The notes under the pieces were generated by a model. That model did no database searches and was not told where the DNA came from. It saw only the letters and a program-made list of their open reading frames with translations. Source: Paractinoplanes ferrugineus (GTDB taxonomy: Bacteria > Actinomycetota > Actinomycetes > Mycobacteriales > Micromonosporaceae). Taken from it: a DNA stretch of 64,000 nucleotides. The translations under genes were made by a program, and so were the position numbers. Positions 34,682 through 42,649 of the stretch are shown here, piece by piece. Location of the stretch: the NCBI RefSeq assembly GCF_016862195.1, contig NZ_BOMM01000035.1, positions 62,001 to 126,000 of the forward strand, written 5' to 3'. Every line of letters starts with the position of its first letter. Position 1 is the first letter of the stretch.

Positions 34682-35002
34682 TCAGGCGGCTTCCACTTGT
34701 TGTCCGTGCGGTTGGCTCCGGTTGCTCTCGCGGACTTCCTGGAGCTGGTTCTCGAGGTCGATGATGCGGCAGGCGGCTTCCAGCGCGATGCCTTGCCTGA
34801 CCATCTCGCGGGCTCGCGCGGCAAGACGCACCTGGTGGCGCGAGTAGCGGCGGTGGCCTCCGGCCGATCGGGACGGGGTGAACAGCTTCGCCTTCTCGAG
34901 GCGACGCAGGAAGTCCTGCGAGGCGCCGGTGATCTCCGCGGCGCGGCCCATGGTGTAGGCGGGGTAGTGCTCGTCGTCGAGCATGTCATCGGGTTGGGCC
35001 AT
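34682..35002 (-). CDS. Small MerR-like regulator downstream of leader element copy 2
   Basis: A 106-residue MerR-superfamily protein: winged HTH ~15-80 (YTMGRAAEITGASQDFLRRL, then SAGGHRRYSRHQ), followed by a single C-terminal helix (EAACRIIDLENQLQEVRESN) for dimerisation and no ligand-binding domain. ATG 35002 follows AAGAGGAG by 7 nt. The frame continues upstream through the hairpin but without an RBS. Only 24 nt separate this ATG from the hairpin of leader element copy 2 on the same strand, so expression probably depends on events in that ~640-nt leader. Short MerR regulators of this type are widespread in actinomycetes; the target is not known to me. Confidence 0.88.
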   Translation of the reverse strand: MAQPDDMLDDEHYPAYTMGRAAEITGASQDFLRRLEKAKLFTPSRSAGGHRRYSRHQVRLAARAREMVRQGIALEAACRIIDLENQLQEVRESNRSQPHGQQVEAA

Positions 35003-35025
35003 CCACACTCTCCTCTTAATGACGA

Positions 35026-35054
35026 GGGCCCCGGCGCAAGAAGCACCGGGGCCC
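35026..35054 (-). terminator. Leader hairpin before the MerR gene
   Basis: On the minus strand GGGCCCCGGTGC / GCGCCGGGGCCC with loop TTCTT and one wobble, followed by TCGTCATT. The short ORF stops (TAA) 5 nt before it in this copy. Confidence 0.65.
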
Positions 35055-35058
35055 AGGG

Positions 35059-35238
35059 TTACGGGTTCACAACACCATCTACCGACACGTTCGTCGGCTT
35101 GCCTTTTCCGCACCTGCCGCCGTTTCCGGCTTGCGGTGCGAGGATCGCATAAGCGTGACCGGAGACCACCTCACGTTCGATGGAAACTGCGGTGTCCACC
35201 CCAGAACCGGAAAACTGTTCTGACGGCGGGCGATCCAA
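35059..35238 (-). CDS. Short ORF of leader element copy 2
   Basis: A 59-codon frame from TTG 35238 with GGGAGGG 10 nt upstream, the same spacing as copy 1. It shares DRPPSE, G-x-DT-x-V and EVVSGHAYAILA with copy 1, including silent changes (CCG/CCA, GCT/GCA). It stops at TAA just before the hairpin. Either a leader peptide or a true small protein; no family recognised. Confidence 0.4.
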   Translation of the reverse strand: MDRPPSEQFSGSGVDTAVSIEREVVSGHAYAILAPQAGNGGRCGKGKPTNVSVDGVVNP

Positions 35239-35345
35239 CGGTGCTCGTCCCTCCCTTTCCTCTTCTTCCAATTCCTGTCGTACTACCTGCCGGTGTCGGA
35301 GCCCCACGCAAACTTCACGGCCCCGCACACGTACGGCTGATCTTT

Positions 35346-35573
35346 TGCATCAGATTGAGCCCTGAACCTGCATCGGCCCCACCTGCGTCTGCCCTGACCT
35401 GGAATTACGTCAAGGTCTTGACTAGCACTTGGTTCACTTGCAAACGTCGATTGCTGTCCTGCATCGGGTTGAGCCCTGAACCTGCACCGGCCCTACCCGC
35501 ATGTGCCCTGACCTGGAATTACGTCAAGGTCTTGTCCTGCACGTGCCTTGCCGAAATGCGTGCGGTGATGCTG
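35346..35573 (-). repeat. Two tandem 114-bp units with MerR-type palindromes
   Basis: Units 35346-35459 and 35460-35573 share GAGCCCTGAACCTGCA, the block TGCCCTGACCTGGAATTACG and the rest of the palindrome (35396-35417 and 35510-35531; arms GACCTGGA and TCAAGGTC). Copy 1 at 23500-23521 has one unit only. The half-site ACCTTGAC resembles MerR-family operators. Confidence 0.75.
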
Positions 35574-35672
35574 TCTCACCGCGGTGCCGAGCGAGCCACG
35601 AAACAATCCGGGCCCTGCTTGACGCTCGGTCTTCGTCTGCGTTTTCAACGATCTTTGCTGTCAACGAGAGAA

Positions 35673-35701
35673 ACACTAACCAGGGCTGGCAAGAATGTCT
35701 A
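35673..35701 (-). promoter_or_regulatory. Conserved promoter of leader element copy 2
   Basis: Minus-strand -35 TAGACA, 17-bp spacer, -10 TAGTGT, identical boxes to those of copy 1 despite drift around them. The predicted transcript start is ~660 nt upstream of the MerR start codon. Confidence 0.62.
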
Positions 35702-35943
35702 GTCGCTTCGCCATAGATTTTCTAGGCGAGGTGGCCGGGCTCAAGCGGTAGGTGGCGTTCCCGGCGCCTTCAGCTGTTCGGGCTCGCGGGGCAGCACGCC
35801 CCAAGCCTCGGCGTGCCGCACGATGCACCCAGGAAAGCGGGCGATCTTCGAGGTGCCCTGGCCGTACGACGAAAGGTCCGCACCTGAGCGCCGGCGCCGC
35901 CGACGTCGCCGAGACACTCAACCGCGCGTTCGACGAACCCGCC

Positions 35944-36156
35944 ATGACGATGACGATCCTGCTCGCCGACGTCATCCCCGCCCTGGCCGAATATGACCAG
36001 GACGCCACGACCGCGGCCGACCCCGAGGGCTACCGCGACCGGATCGTCCTGCACGACGGCAGCATCATCCTCTTCGACAGCCGCACCGAACGATGGACCG
36101 TCAGCAGCGCCGAGGAGGTCGCCGCCTCCGACCGCCGCCGGACCACACCGAACTGA
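35944..36156 (+). CDS. Small hypothetical acidic protein
   Basis: A 70-codon frame from ATG 35944 (TMTILLADVIPALAEYDQDA, then RIVLHDGSIILFDSRTERW). The frame is open further upstream to 35752, and similarity to a protein is suggested by the well-formed residues from about 35884 (LSAGAADVAETLNRAFDEPA), so the true start may be earlier or the gene a fragment. No RBS, family or function recognised. It lies in a stretch of gene debris. Confidence 0.35.
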   Translation: MTMTILLADVIPALAEYDQDATTAADPEGYRDRIVLHDGSIILFDSRTERWTVSSAEEVAASDRRRTTPN

Positions 36157-36272
36157 GCGCTCATCCTCGCGGGCCTGGATGCCACGCCCGCGGACAACAC
36201 GCCCCTCGAAAGCCGGCGGTGAGGAAAGGAAGCCCTGGCCGCCAGCGCCGGGCCGCCGAAAATCGATGCGTC

Positions 36273-36488
36273 ATGGACCACAAACGCGCAGCCAAAGGTG
36301 TCCTAGTCACCACCTCCTGGGTCGGTAAGGCGAGCCGAGACTTCGCCGTGGCGAACGGACGAATCGAAATCATCGAAGGGCGCAACCTGAGGGCGCTGCT
36401 GAAAGAGTTTCTCGACCTGGACGTCCTGATCGGCCTGGAAAAGCCCCCGCCCGGATGGACGACGTCGGACCTCGGCCAACCACTTTGA
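36273..36488 (+). pseudogene. Mrr-type restriction endonuclease C-terminal fragment
   Basis: The 71 codons from ATG 36273 match the end of Mrr_cat-type endonucleases: KRAAKGVLVTTSWVGKASRD, then GRIEIIEGRNLRALL and DVLIGLEKPPPGW. The catalytic core with its D-x(n)-ExK motif lies upstream in intact relatives and is absent here; the preceding sequence is unrelated. A remnant of a defence gene. Confidence 0.7.
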
Positions 36489-36693
36489 CGCCCCACGCAC
36501 GCTCGTGATCACTCAGCCGGGTTTTCCTCCGCGATAAGCCGTCGGGCTTCGCGTCGTCTGGGGTGGTCAGGGTTGGCCAGGTCAGTGCCGTCGTCCGTCA
36601 AATTCCGGGCTGAAGTCCATCACCTGGCACTGCCGCGATCCGATCACCTGACGGCGACCACGCAACCTCTGTCACCGTGCCCTGTCCTGACGT

Positions 36694-37512
36694 TCACCGC
36701 GCGGTATCCGCCGCCGACTTGCCCAGGTCCGTCACTGTGGAGTGCGTGACGACCAGGCGTATTGGTTCGCGGTGGGCATACCGACCAATCGCCAGCGACA
36801 GCTTGGGCTCGGCACCGGGCGTCACCCGTGCGCCGCGTAGCTGATCGACAAATTTGCTGCTCAGCCGGGCGCGGCCTTCCAGCAGCCACATGTTTGACTC
36901 GCCGTATCGATCCTCCAGCTCACGGGCTCGGTCGTGCGAGGGCTTCTCCACAAGTTCGGCGACGATGAGCTCTTCATCGAGGTGGCGAGATATGACAACG
37001 CCGCGGTGGCCGGCGTCGGCCGGGTCGTAGGGCCGTACCAGCACTGCAGTGTGCCCTGTCGGGATGGCGGCGAGGGCAAGGCTGGTGTTGGCGTACGGAT
37101 AGAGGTTGTCTGCGAACGCGACGAACAGGTCATCACCGGCGCGGAGGTGGTCAGCGCCGTTGAGGACCGACGTGACGTCGGCGTACCGGCCCTGTTGCGG
37201 GATGAATCGAAGGTCTAGCTGGTCGTACAACGGCAAGTCGCAGCGCGGCAAGCCGGCGGCACGTTGGTAGGCGGCCTGCCCGTCACGGCCGAGAGTGAGT
37301 TTGGCCCAGGCGATGAACGGCTCGTAGAACGGGTGGTAGACGACCACGACACGGGCGGGGGCGAGTGCTGTCAGTTCGTCGAGCAGGTGCAGGATGCCCG
37401 GCCGTCCGGCGACGGGGTGGAATTCCTTGGGGATGTGCCGGGCCCAGGGTGCGACCCGGGTACCGAGGCCGCCGGCGCAGACGACCACCTGGGTGATCGG
37501 CCGGGCGGTCAT
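36694..37512 (-). CDS. Sugar-1-phosphate nucleotidyltransferase (GalU-like)
   Basis: A 272-residue nucleotidyltransferase. The N-terminal signature CAGGLGTRVAPWARHIPKEF (~12-31) is the GG-x-GTR-x(n)-P-K motif of UTP-glucose-1-phosphate and related transferases. Later blocks FVAFADNLYP (metal/nucleotide aspartate) and VAELVEKPS (sugar-phosphate contact) fit the family. Reaction: NTP + sugar-1-phosphate to NDP-sugar + PPi. ATG 37512 is divergent, 53 nt away, from a NUDIX gene. Context (NUDIX, sulfotransferase-like, regulator) suggests a modified-sugar pathway on an island (inference). Confidence 0.83.
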   Translation of the reverse strand: MTARPITQVVVCAGGLGTRVAPWARHIPKEFHPVAGRPGILHLLDELTALAPARVVVVYHPFYEPFIAWAKLTLGRDGQAAYQRAAGLPRCDLPLYDQLDLRFIPQQGRYADVTSVLNGADHLRAGDDLFVAFADNLYPYANTSLALAAIPTGHTAVLVRPYDPADAGHRGVVISRHLDEELIVAELVEKPSHDRARELEDRYGESNMWLLEGRARLSSKFVDQLRGARVTPGAEPKLSLAIGRYAHREPIRLVVTHSTVTDLGKSAADTAR

Positions 37513-37565
37513 GGCCGCGCCGCCGCGTGGTGATCGTTGGGGATTGTTACGGTTTGCGGGTGCCG

Positions 37566-37994
<429 letters not shown>

Positions 37995-39868
37995 CGCCCA
38001 CACGACGTCCGAGTCCAGGTCGGCCAAGGTCCGGCTGCGGTCGGTGAGACTGCCAATCCAAGTGCTCAAGACGGTGGCGACCTGCGCAATGGTCCGGCCG
38101 GCGACGGGGGTCGTCTCGTCCCGCACCAGCCTGATGCCGACGCCTCGGGAGGCGCCCAGCAGGTGCCGTGACCGCAGCCGGTCGACCTCCTCGGCGGTGG
38201 CGGGGGTGTTCCAGGCGGCACCGTGGATCCATCGCTCGACTGGCTGTCCAAAGAGTGCGGGCGGTCCGTCGCCGCACCACACCTGCAGGTTGCCGAGGGG
38301 GTGGTGGATGCCGTGCGGGGCGGTCAGGTGAGATACCGGGGTGACATCGCCGATCGCGTAGTCGTGGTTGGACGCCTCGGTGTCGGCAGCGAGTATGCGC
38401 AGCTCGCCGTGTGTAGGAAGCCGGGCGGAGTTGACGGCCGCGAATACGGCCGCGCCGAGCCACGTCACCCAGTACACAGGGTGATGGTCGAAGCCAGGGC
38501 TGACCGTCCAGCTCTCGCGTTCGGATGACCAGTGAACCCGCCCTCCACGTTCGTGCGGCATCGGCACCAGCAACAGATGGGTCCCCCGCCGGGTGTTCGT
38601 CACCCCGGCGGCGTGCACGGCGTTAAGTAGGCCGCAGAATTCAGCGTTGCTGACCAGCAGGTTCCGCCACGCCAGCCCTCGCAGGTCGGCGTACGCGATT
38701 TCCCGTGCTGGCGGGCTCTCGGCGCGGGTGTGCCCGGTGCGGGGCGGCTTGGAAGGTGCCTCGATCTGGTACTGCCCGGCGCCGGTCATCCAGGTCTGCG
38801 CCCGGTCGAGGACGCTGGCCGGCACCAGGTCGGAGGCCGCAGCCAGGGTCTCGGCGGCGCACATCTCTACCTGGGTGGCCTCTGTCCGGGTGAGCTGTGC
38901 GACGAGGTTGGTCTTCTGGTTGGTGGTGGCGAACAGGTCGTCCCGGGCCGGCCGCACGGGGCTTGGCGTACGGGGAAGGGTTCGGGGCATTAGATCCGCC
39001 AGGGCCTTCCAGGCGGCTGCCCGGTCGAGCACGGCCTCCTCGTACCGGATGTGGGTGTACTCCCGGGCGTCAACCGCACCGGCGAGCAGCACCGTGTTGA
39101 GCACGATCATCCGGACCAGCCCCGTCAGCTCGTCCGGATCGTCGTCGGGCACCAGAGCGCTGAACCCGGCATGCGGTCCGGCACCGGTCATGGTGATCAT
39201 CTGCCGATACCGGTCGGCGTACCCCCATCGGTGATAGAGGTTCGAGCGGACGAATGAACTCGCGACACCGATGGGGCTTCGGGTGAGCACGACCACCGGG
39301 GCATCGGCTAACAGCTGCAGTAGGGACCTGGTGGTGAAGAACAGGTTGGTCTCCTTCACCAGGTGCCGCACCGGCGCGTACTTGGCCACCACAGACTCGA
39401 CCAAGGCGTGCCAGCCCAACTGGCCGAGGAGCGCCCAGGGCACCCGGTCGACTTCGACGCTGTACGGGTTGACCGGCGACAGTGGATGCGTCGCACCCAG
39501 CTGCTGCCGGAACGGCTCGTTGTGCTGGGGCATCACCGGTCGCAGCGTGTCCGACAGCCAGTTGGAGCCGATTCGCTCGCTGGTCCCCAACGCCAGCAGC
39601 GGCGGCAGCACGGTCACGCCCACGGCGCGCGCTTGCGTCCGCAGTTGGGCAAGTCGCTGGTCAATCTCGTCCACTACGTAGAGCAGGGCGTTACTCATAC
39701 GGACTTCACCTCCGCATCCAGGCTCACGGGCACACGACCGATGACGGAAGGTCCCGGAATGCCGCTGCGGTTGCGCCCGGTTGTGGGCCTTGCGCGCAGT
39801 TGCGTACGCCACGACACACGCTGATGTCGCTCTATGATGAGAATCCGTGACAGGCAGTGAGGGTGGCG

Positions 39869-41257
39869 ATGGGGTCGATGGCGAAGGCAGTGTCGAATCA
39901 CCATCTACAGGCGCTCCTCCATCAGGCGGGATACGGGCAGGCGCGCGCGGCGTTCACCCGGCAGGTCAACTTGCGTGGCCGAGACCACCATCTGGATCTG
40001 CACTACGACGCGGCCTCGGTGTACTGGTGGCTGCGCGGCCGTAAACCCGACGAGCCGGTACCCCAGGTGATCGCCGAGGTGCTGGCCCGGCGGATCGGCA
40101 GGGCGGTCGCCATCGACGAGCTCGGCTTCACCGCCGGGGTAGCTTCGGCAGACCTTGGCCTGACGTTCGCCGCTGACCTCGAAGAAGCCCGTACGACCGT
40201 TACTGCCCTGTGGCGGCATCAGGTGACCCGGCGAGACGCACTCAGCGCGGCCCCGTTCGTCGCATCCGCCACCGCCGAAGCAGGGTGGCGCTGGCACTTC
40301 AACCCGGGCGATCCGGACGCCTCACACCGCGGACGCCGCCAGGTCACGCTGGCCGATGTCGACGCGCTACGCGCCTGTCAGCAGCAGTTCCTCGACCTCG
40401 ACCGACGTCATGGCGGCGGCCAATTTCGCGCGTCGCTGGCCGAATGGCTGCACCGGGAAGTCGAACCGATGCTGCACGGCACCTACACCGACAGGGTAGG
40501 ACGACAGCTGTTCGCCGCGGTCGCCGAGCTGACCGGGCAGGTCGCGTTCATGAGCTACGACATCGGCGATCAAGGACTTGCCCAGAGACATTTCATCCAA
40601 GCCCTACGACTGGCCAAGGCTGCCGACCACGCCGGGTTCGGCGCGCACATCCTGGCCAACATGTCCACCCAAGCCGTTTATCTCCGCCAGCCTGCGGAGG
40701 CAGTGCGGCTGGCCCGCGCCGCCGTCGCCGGCGGAACCGGCCGCGCCCACATCCTGGTGATGGCCCGACTGCACACCGCGGAAGCATGCGCCCACGCCAT
40801 CGCCGGCGATGCCCGCAGCTGCACCGCCGCGCTCCGGCTGGCCGAGCACGCCACCGCGAAGATCGGCAGATCCGAGCAACCCACCTGGGCCGGCTACTTC
40901 ACTCCAGCGCACCTGGCCGGCACCGCGATCCGCTGCCTGCGCGACCTCGGCCGCACAAAGGAACCGCTCGGCCACGCCGAGCAGGCCTTGCACCTGGCAG
41001 AAGGCAGCGTGCGTACGCGGGCTCTGCACACCGCGCTGATCGCGAGCGTCTACGCCGCCGGGACATCTGCCCAGCCGCAACATGCCAGCCAGCTCGGTCA
41101 CGACGCGCTCGACCTCGCCGGCCGAGTGCGCTCCCGCCGGGTCACCGACCGGATCACCGACCTCGCCAAACGGCTTTCCCCCCATCGCGGCGATCACGCC
41201 GTCGACGGCTTCTTGCACAGGGCTCACGCCTATGTCTCCACCGCCAGCCACGGATAG
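39869..41257 (+). CDS. NsdA-like regulator with TPR-type repeats
   Basis: About 462 residues. The N-terminal ~90 residues (HHLDLHYDAASVYWWLRGRK, then VIAEVLARRIGR) are the DNA-binding-like head of actinomycete NsdA/XRE-type regulators of sporulation and antibiotic production. The rest is all-helical with TPR-like pairs (GLAQRHFIQALRLAKAADHA, then LGHAEQALHLAEGSVRTRAL). ATG 39869 follows GAGGG; GTG 39857 and ATG 39878 are alternatives. It is followed after 9 nt by a NUDIX gene, so they form an operon, and may report a nucleotide or metabolite signal (inference). Confidence 0.75.
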   Translation: MGSMAKAVSNHHLQALLHQAGYGQARAAFTRQVNLRGRDHHLDLHYDAASVYWWLRGRKPDEPVPQVIAEVLARRIGRAVAIDELGFTAGVASADLGLTFAADLEEARTTVTALWRHQVTRRDALSAAPFVASATAEAGWRWHFNPGDPDASHRGRRQVTLADVDALRACQQQFLDLDRRHGGGQFRASLAEWLHREVEPMLHGTYTDRVGRQLFAAVAELTGQVAFMSYDIGDQGLAQRHFIQALRLAKAADHAGFGAHILANMSTQAVYLRQPAEAVRLARAAVAGGTGRAHILVMARLHTAEACAHAIAGDARSCTAALRLAEHATAKIGRSEQPTWAGYFTPAHLAGTAIRCLRDLGRTKEPLGHAEQALHLAEGSVRTRALHTALIASVYAAGTSAQPQHASQLGHDALDLAGRVRSRRVTDRITDLAKRLSPHRGDHAVDGFLHRAHAYVSTASHG

Positions 41258-41266
41258 AGTCACCGG

Positions 41267-41755
41267 ATGGCGTGGGTAGAGCCGGACAAGTGGTACGCGC
41301 AGCTGGCGTCCTTCCACGCCGCCGCCGCCCTGTTCATCACGGACGACGCCGGCCGGGTGCTGCTGGTCAAGCCGAACTACCGCGATCACTGGGCCATCCC
41401 CGGCGGCTACGTCGACCAACACGAGAGCCCACACGCTGCTGCCGGACGCGAACTACGAGAAGAACTCGGCCTTGCCCTGCACGTGGGTGACCTGCTCGTC
41501 GTCGACTGGGCCTCCCCGGCCGGGCCTCGCCCGCGGGCCCTGGTGAACTTCATCTTCGACGGCGGTCGGCTCACCAGAAACCAAAACATCCGCGTCGACT
41601 CCGACGAGCTGGAAACCTTCGGGTTCCACGACCCTGAGCAGTGCCGACGTCTACTCCCGCCACGCGTCGCACCCCGCATCGAGGCCGCGCTTGCGGCCCG
41701 GACCAAAGGCACGACGATCTACCTCACTGATGGGGCATCGCCGGCGCACTCCTGA
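41267..41755 (+). CDS. NUDIX hydrolase
   Basis: A 162-residue pyrophosphohydrolase with complete Nudix box GGYVDQHESPHAAAGRELRE plus ELGLAL (~46-71). Upstream strand AAAALFITDDAGRVLLVKPN is typical of NUDIX proteins encoded with regulators in actinomycetes. It starts 9 nt after the NsdA-like gene. Substrate unknown; a nucleotide-derived signal or damaged nucleotide is plausible from family habit only. Confidence 0.9.
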   Translation: MAWVEPDKWYAQLASFHAAAALFITDDAGRVLLVKPNYRDHWAIPGGYVDQHESPHAAAGRELREELGLALHVGDLLVVDWASPAGPRPRALVNFIFDGGRLTRNQNIRVDSDELETFGFHDPEQCRRLLPPRVAPRIEAALAARTKGTTIYLTDGASPAHS

Positions 41756-41890
41756 CAACCCAGACTCTCCGAGTCGTCAGCGGCCTCGGCCCCTGACCTC
41801 GGATCGCAGCCGCTCAGGGTTCGAAGCCGGGTGGCGACGGTTAGCAGGTCAGGCGAATGCCAGGGTTGTCGATCTGGCGGCCTCGGCACC

Positions 41891-42136
41891 CTAGGCTTGA
41901 TCGTCCGTCGGAGTAGCAACGTACGTGCCCCGACCGACAACGGTTACCACCAGCCGGCGTTCGCGCAGAAGCTGGATCGATTTGCGGGCGGTGCCTCGAA
42001 CGATGCCGTACTCCTGGACGAGCTGGTTTTCCGAGGGGATCGGCCGGTTCGGCAGAAGGTCGCCCGCTTGGATACGTGCCTCGATAGCATCTGCCACCTG
42101 GACGTACAGAGGGGTCGGGCCGTCGTGGTCGATCAC
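41891..42136 (-). CDS. Short GntR-family winged-helix protein
   Basis: An 81-residue GntR-type winged helix: PLYVQVADAIEARIQAGDLL, then LPSENQLV-like IPSENQLVQEYGIVRGTARK and the wing VVGRGTYV. It lacks the usual C-terminal effector domain, as is common for small regulators on actinomycete integrative elements. ATG 42136. Two direct repeats lie 50-79 nt upstream and may be its operator. It lies 0.5 kb from the integrase, so a role in element maintenance is possible (inference). Confidence 0.85.
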   Translation of the reverse strand: MIDHDGPTPLYVQVADAIEARIQAGDLLPNRPIPSENQLVQEYGIVRGTARKSIQLLRERRLVVTVVGRGTYVATPTDDQA

Positions 42137-42185
42137 TAGGCGACCATCCCACCCGCCAGAGAGCCATAATCATTAAGAGGGAACC

Positions 42186-42215
42186 ATGGTGAGCCATGAA
42201 CACGGATGGTGAACC
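42186..42215. promoter_or_regulatory. Direct repeats upstream of the GntR gene
   Basis: ATGGTGAGCC (42186-42195) and ATGGTGAACC (42206-42215), 20 bp apart (two helical turns); the first extends to the palindrome ATGGTGAGCCAT. Candidate operator for the GntR protein. Confidence 0.5.
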
Positions 42216-42649
42216 AAAGTAAAGGCAAGCCATCAGCTGGGCTGTGCATCGCATCAGACCTCGTCGGCTGCTCCTGCGGGAAAGTGCCGTGAGCACTCGA
42301 ATTTCCGGTTTGAGCAGCGGGTATCGCCGCGGGTGCGGACTCGGGGATGACATCGGCGGCCTTGCCGCTCGCAACCCCTCATAGAACCAACGCCGCCCGA
42401 CTCAGCCCGGTGGCGGGCACCGCCAAACCCGGTTTCCGGGTGCTCGTTGCCACGAGAGTCGATCGCAGTAGGTCGGTGACCGCGAACACCGCGGCGCTCT
42501 GCCAAGCGGCGTCGCCAATGACGTTCATCAGCAGGCTGCTGACGAGGACGCTCCGGCCCGCCAAGACAAGCCCAGGCACCCTTCGGGAGGCATCCGGCTG
42601 TGACTTCGCCGACGAGTACGAGGTAGGACAACAAGAACGGGGACACGAC
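42216..42649. other. Intergenic stretch before the integrase
   Basis: 434 nt with no convincing ORF on either strand; no excisionase is seen, although one is often found here on integrative elements. The last 12 nt before the integrase contain GGGGA as its RBS. Confidence 0.4.

Larger units (their letters stand above)
35020..35735 (-). repeat. Leader element copy 2, in front of the MerR gene
   Basis: About 715 bp related to 23116-23735. Minus-strand order: promoter (35701-35673), conserved stem (35629-35623 with 35593-35586), two tandem 114-bp units each with the 22-bp palindrome, purine-rich SD, TTG-started short ORF (35238-35059), hairpin (35054-35026), then the RBS and ATG of the MerR gene. 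The extra length compared with copy 1 is mostly the second 114-bp unit. The arrangement is that of a transcription- or translation-attenuated leader, though no alternative antiterminator pairing has been proven by eye. Confidence 0.78.

Noticed and set aside
34682..35113. A longer MerR start reading through the hairpin
   Set aside because: The extra residues include the GC hairpin and have no RBS; ATG 35002 has AAGAGGAG at the right distance. The upstream similarity to copy 1 is due to the shared leader DNA.
36489..36693. A second attachment site or small gene left of the nucleotidyltransferase
   Set aside because: No copy of the tRNA-Arg 3' end and no ORF with an RBS was found in this 205-nt gap.
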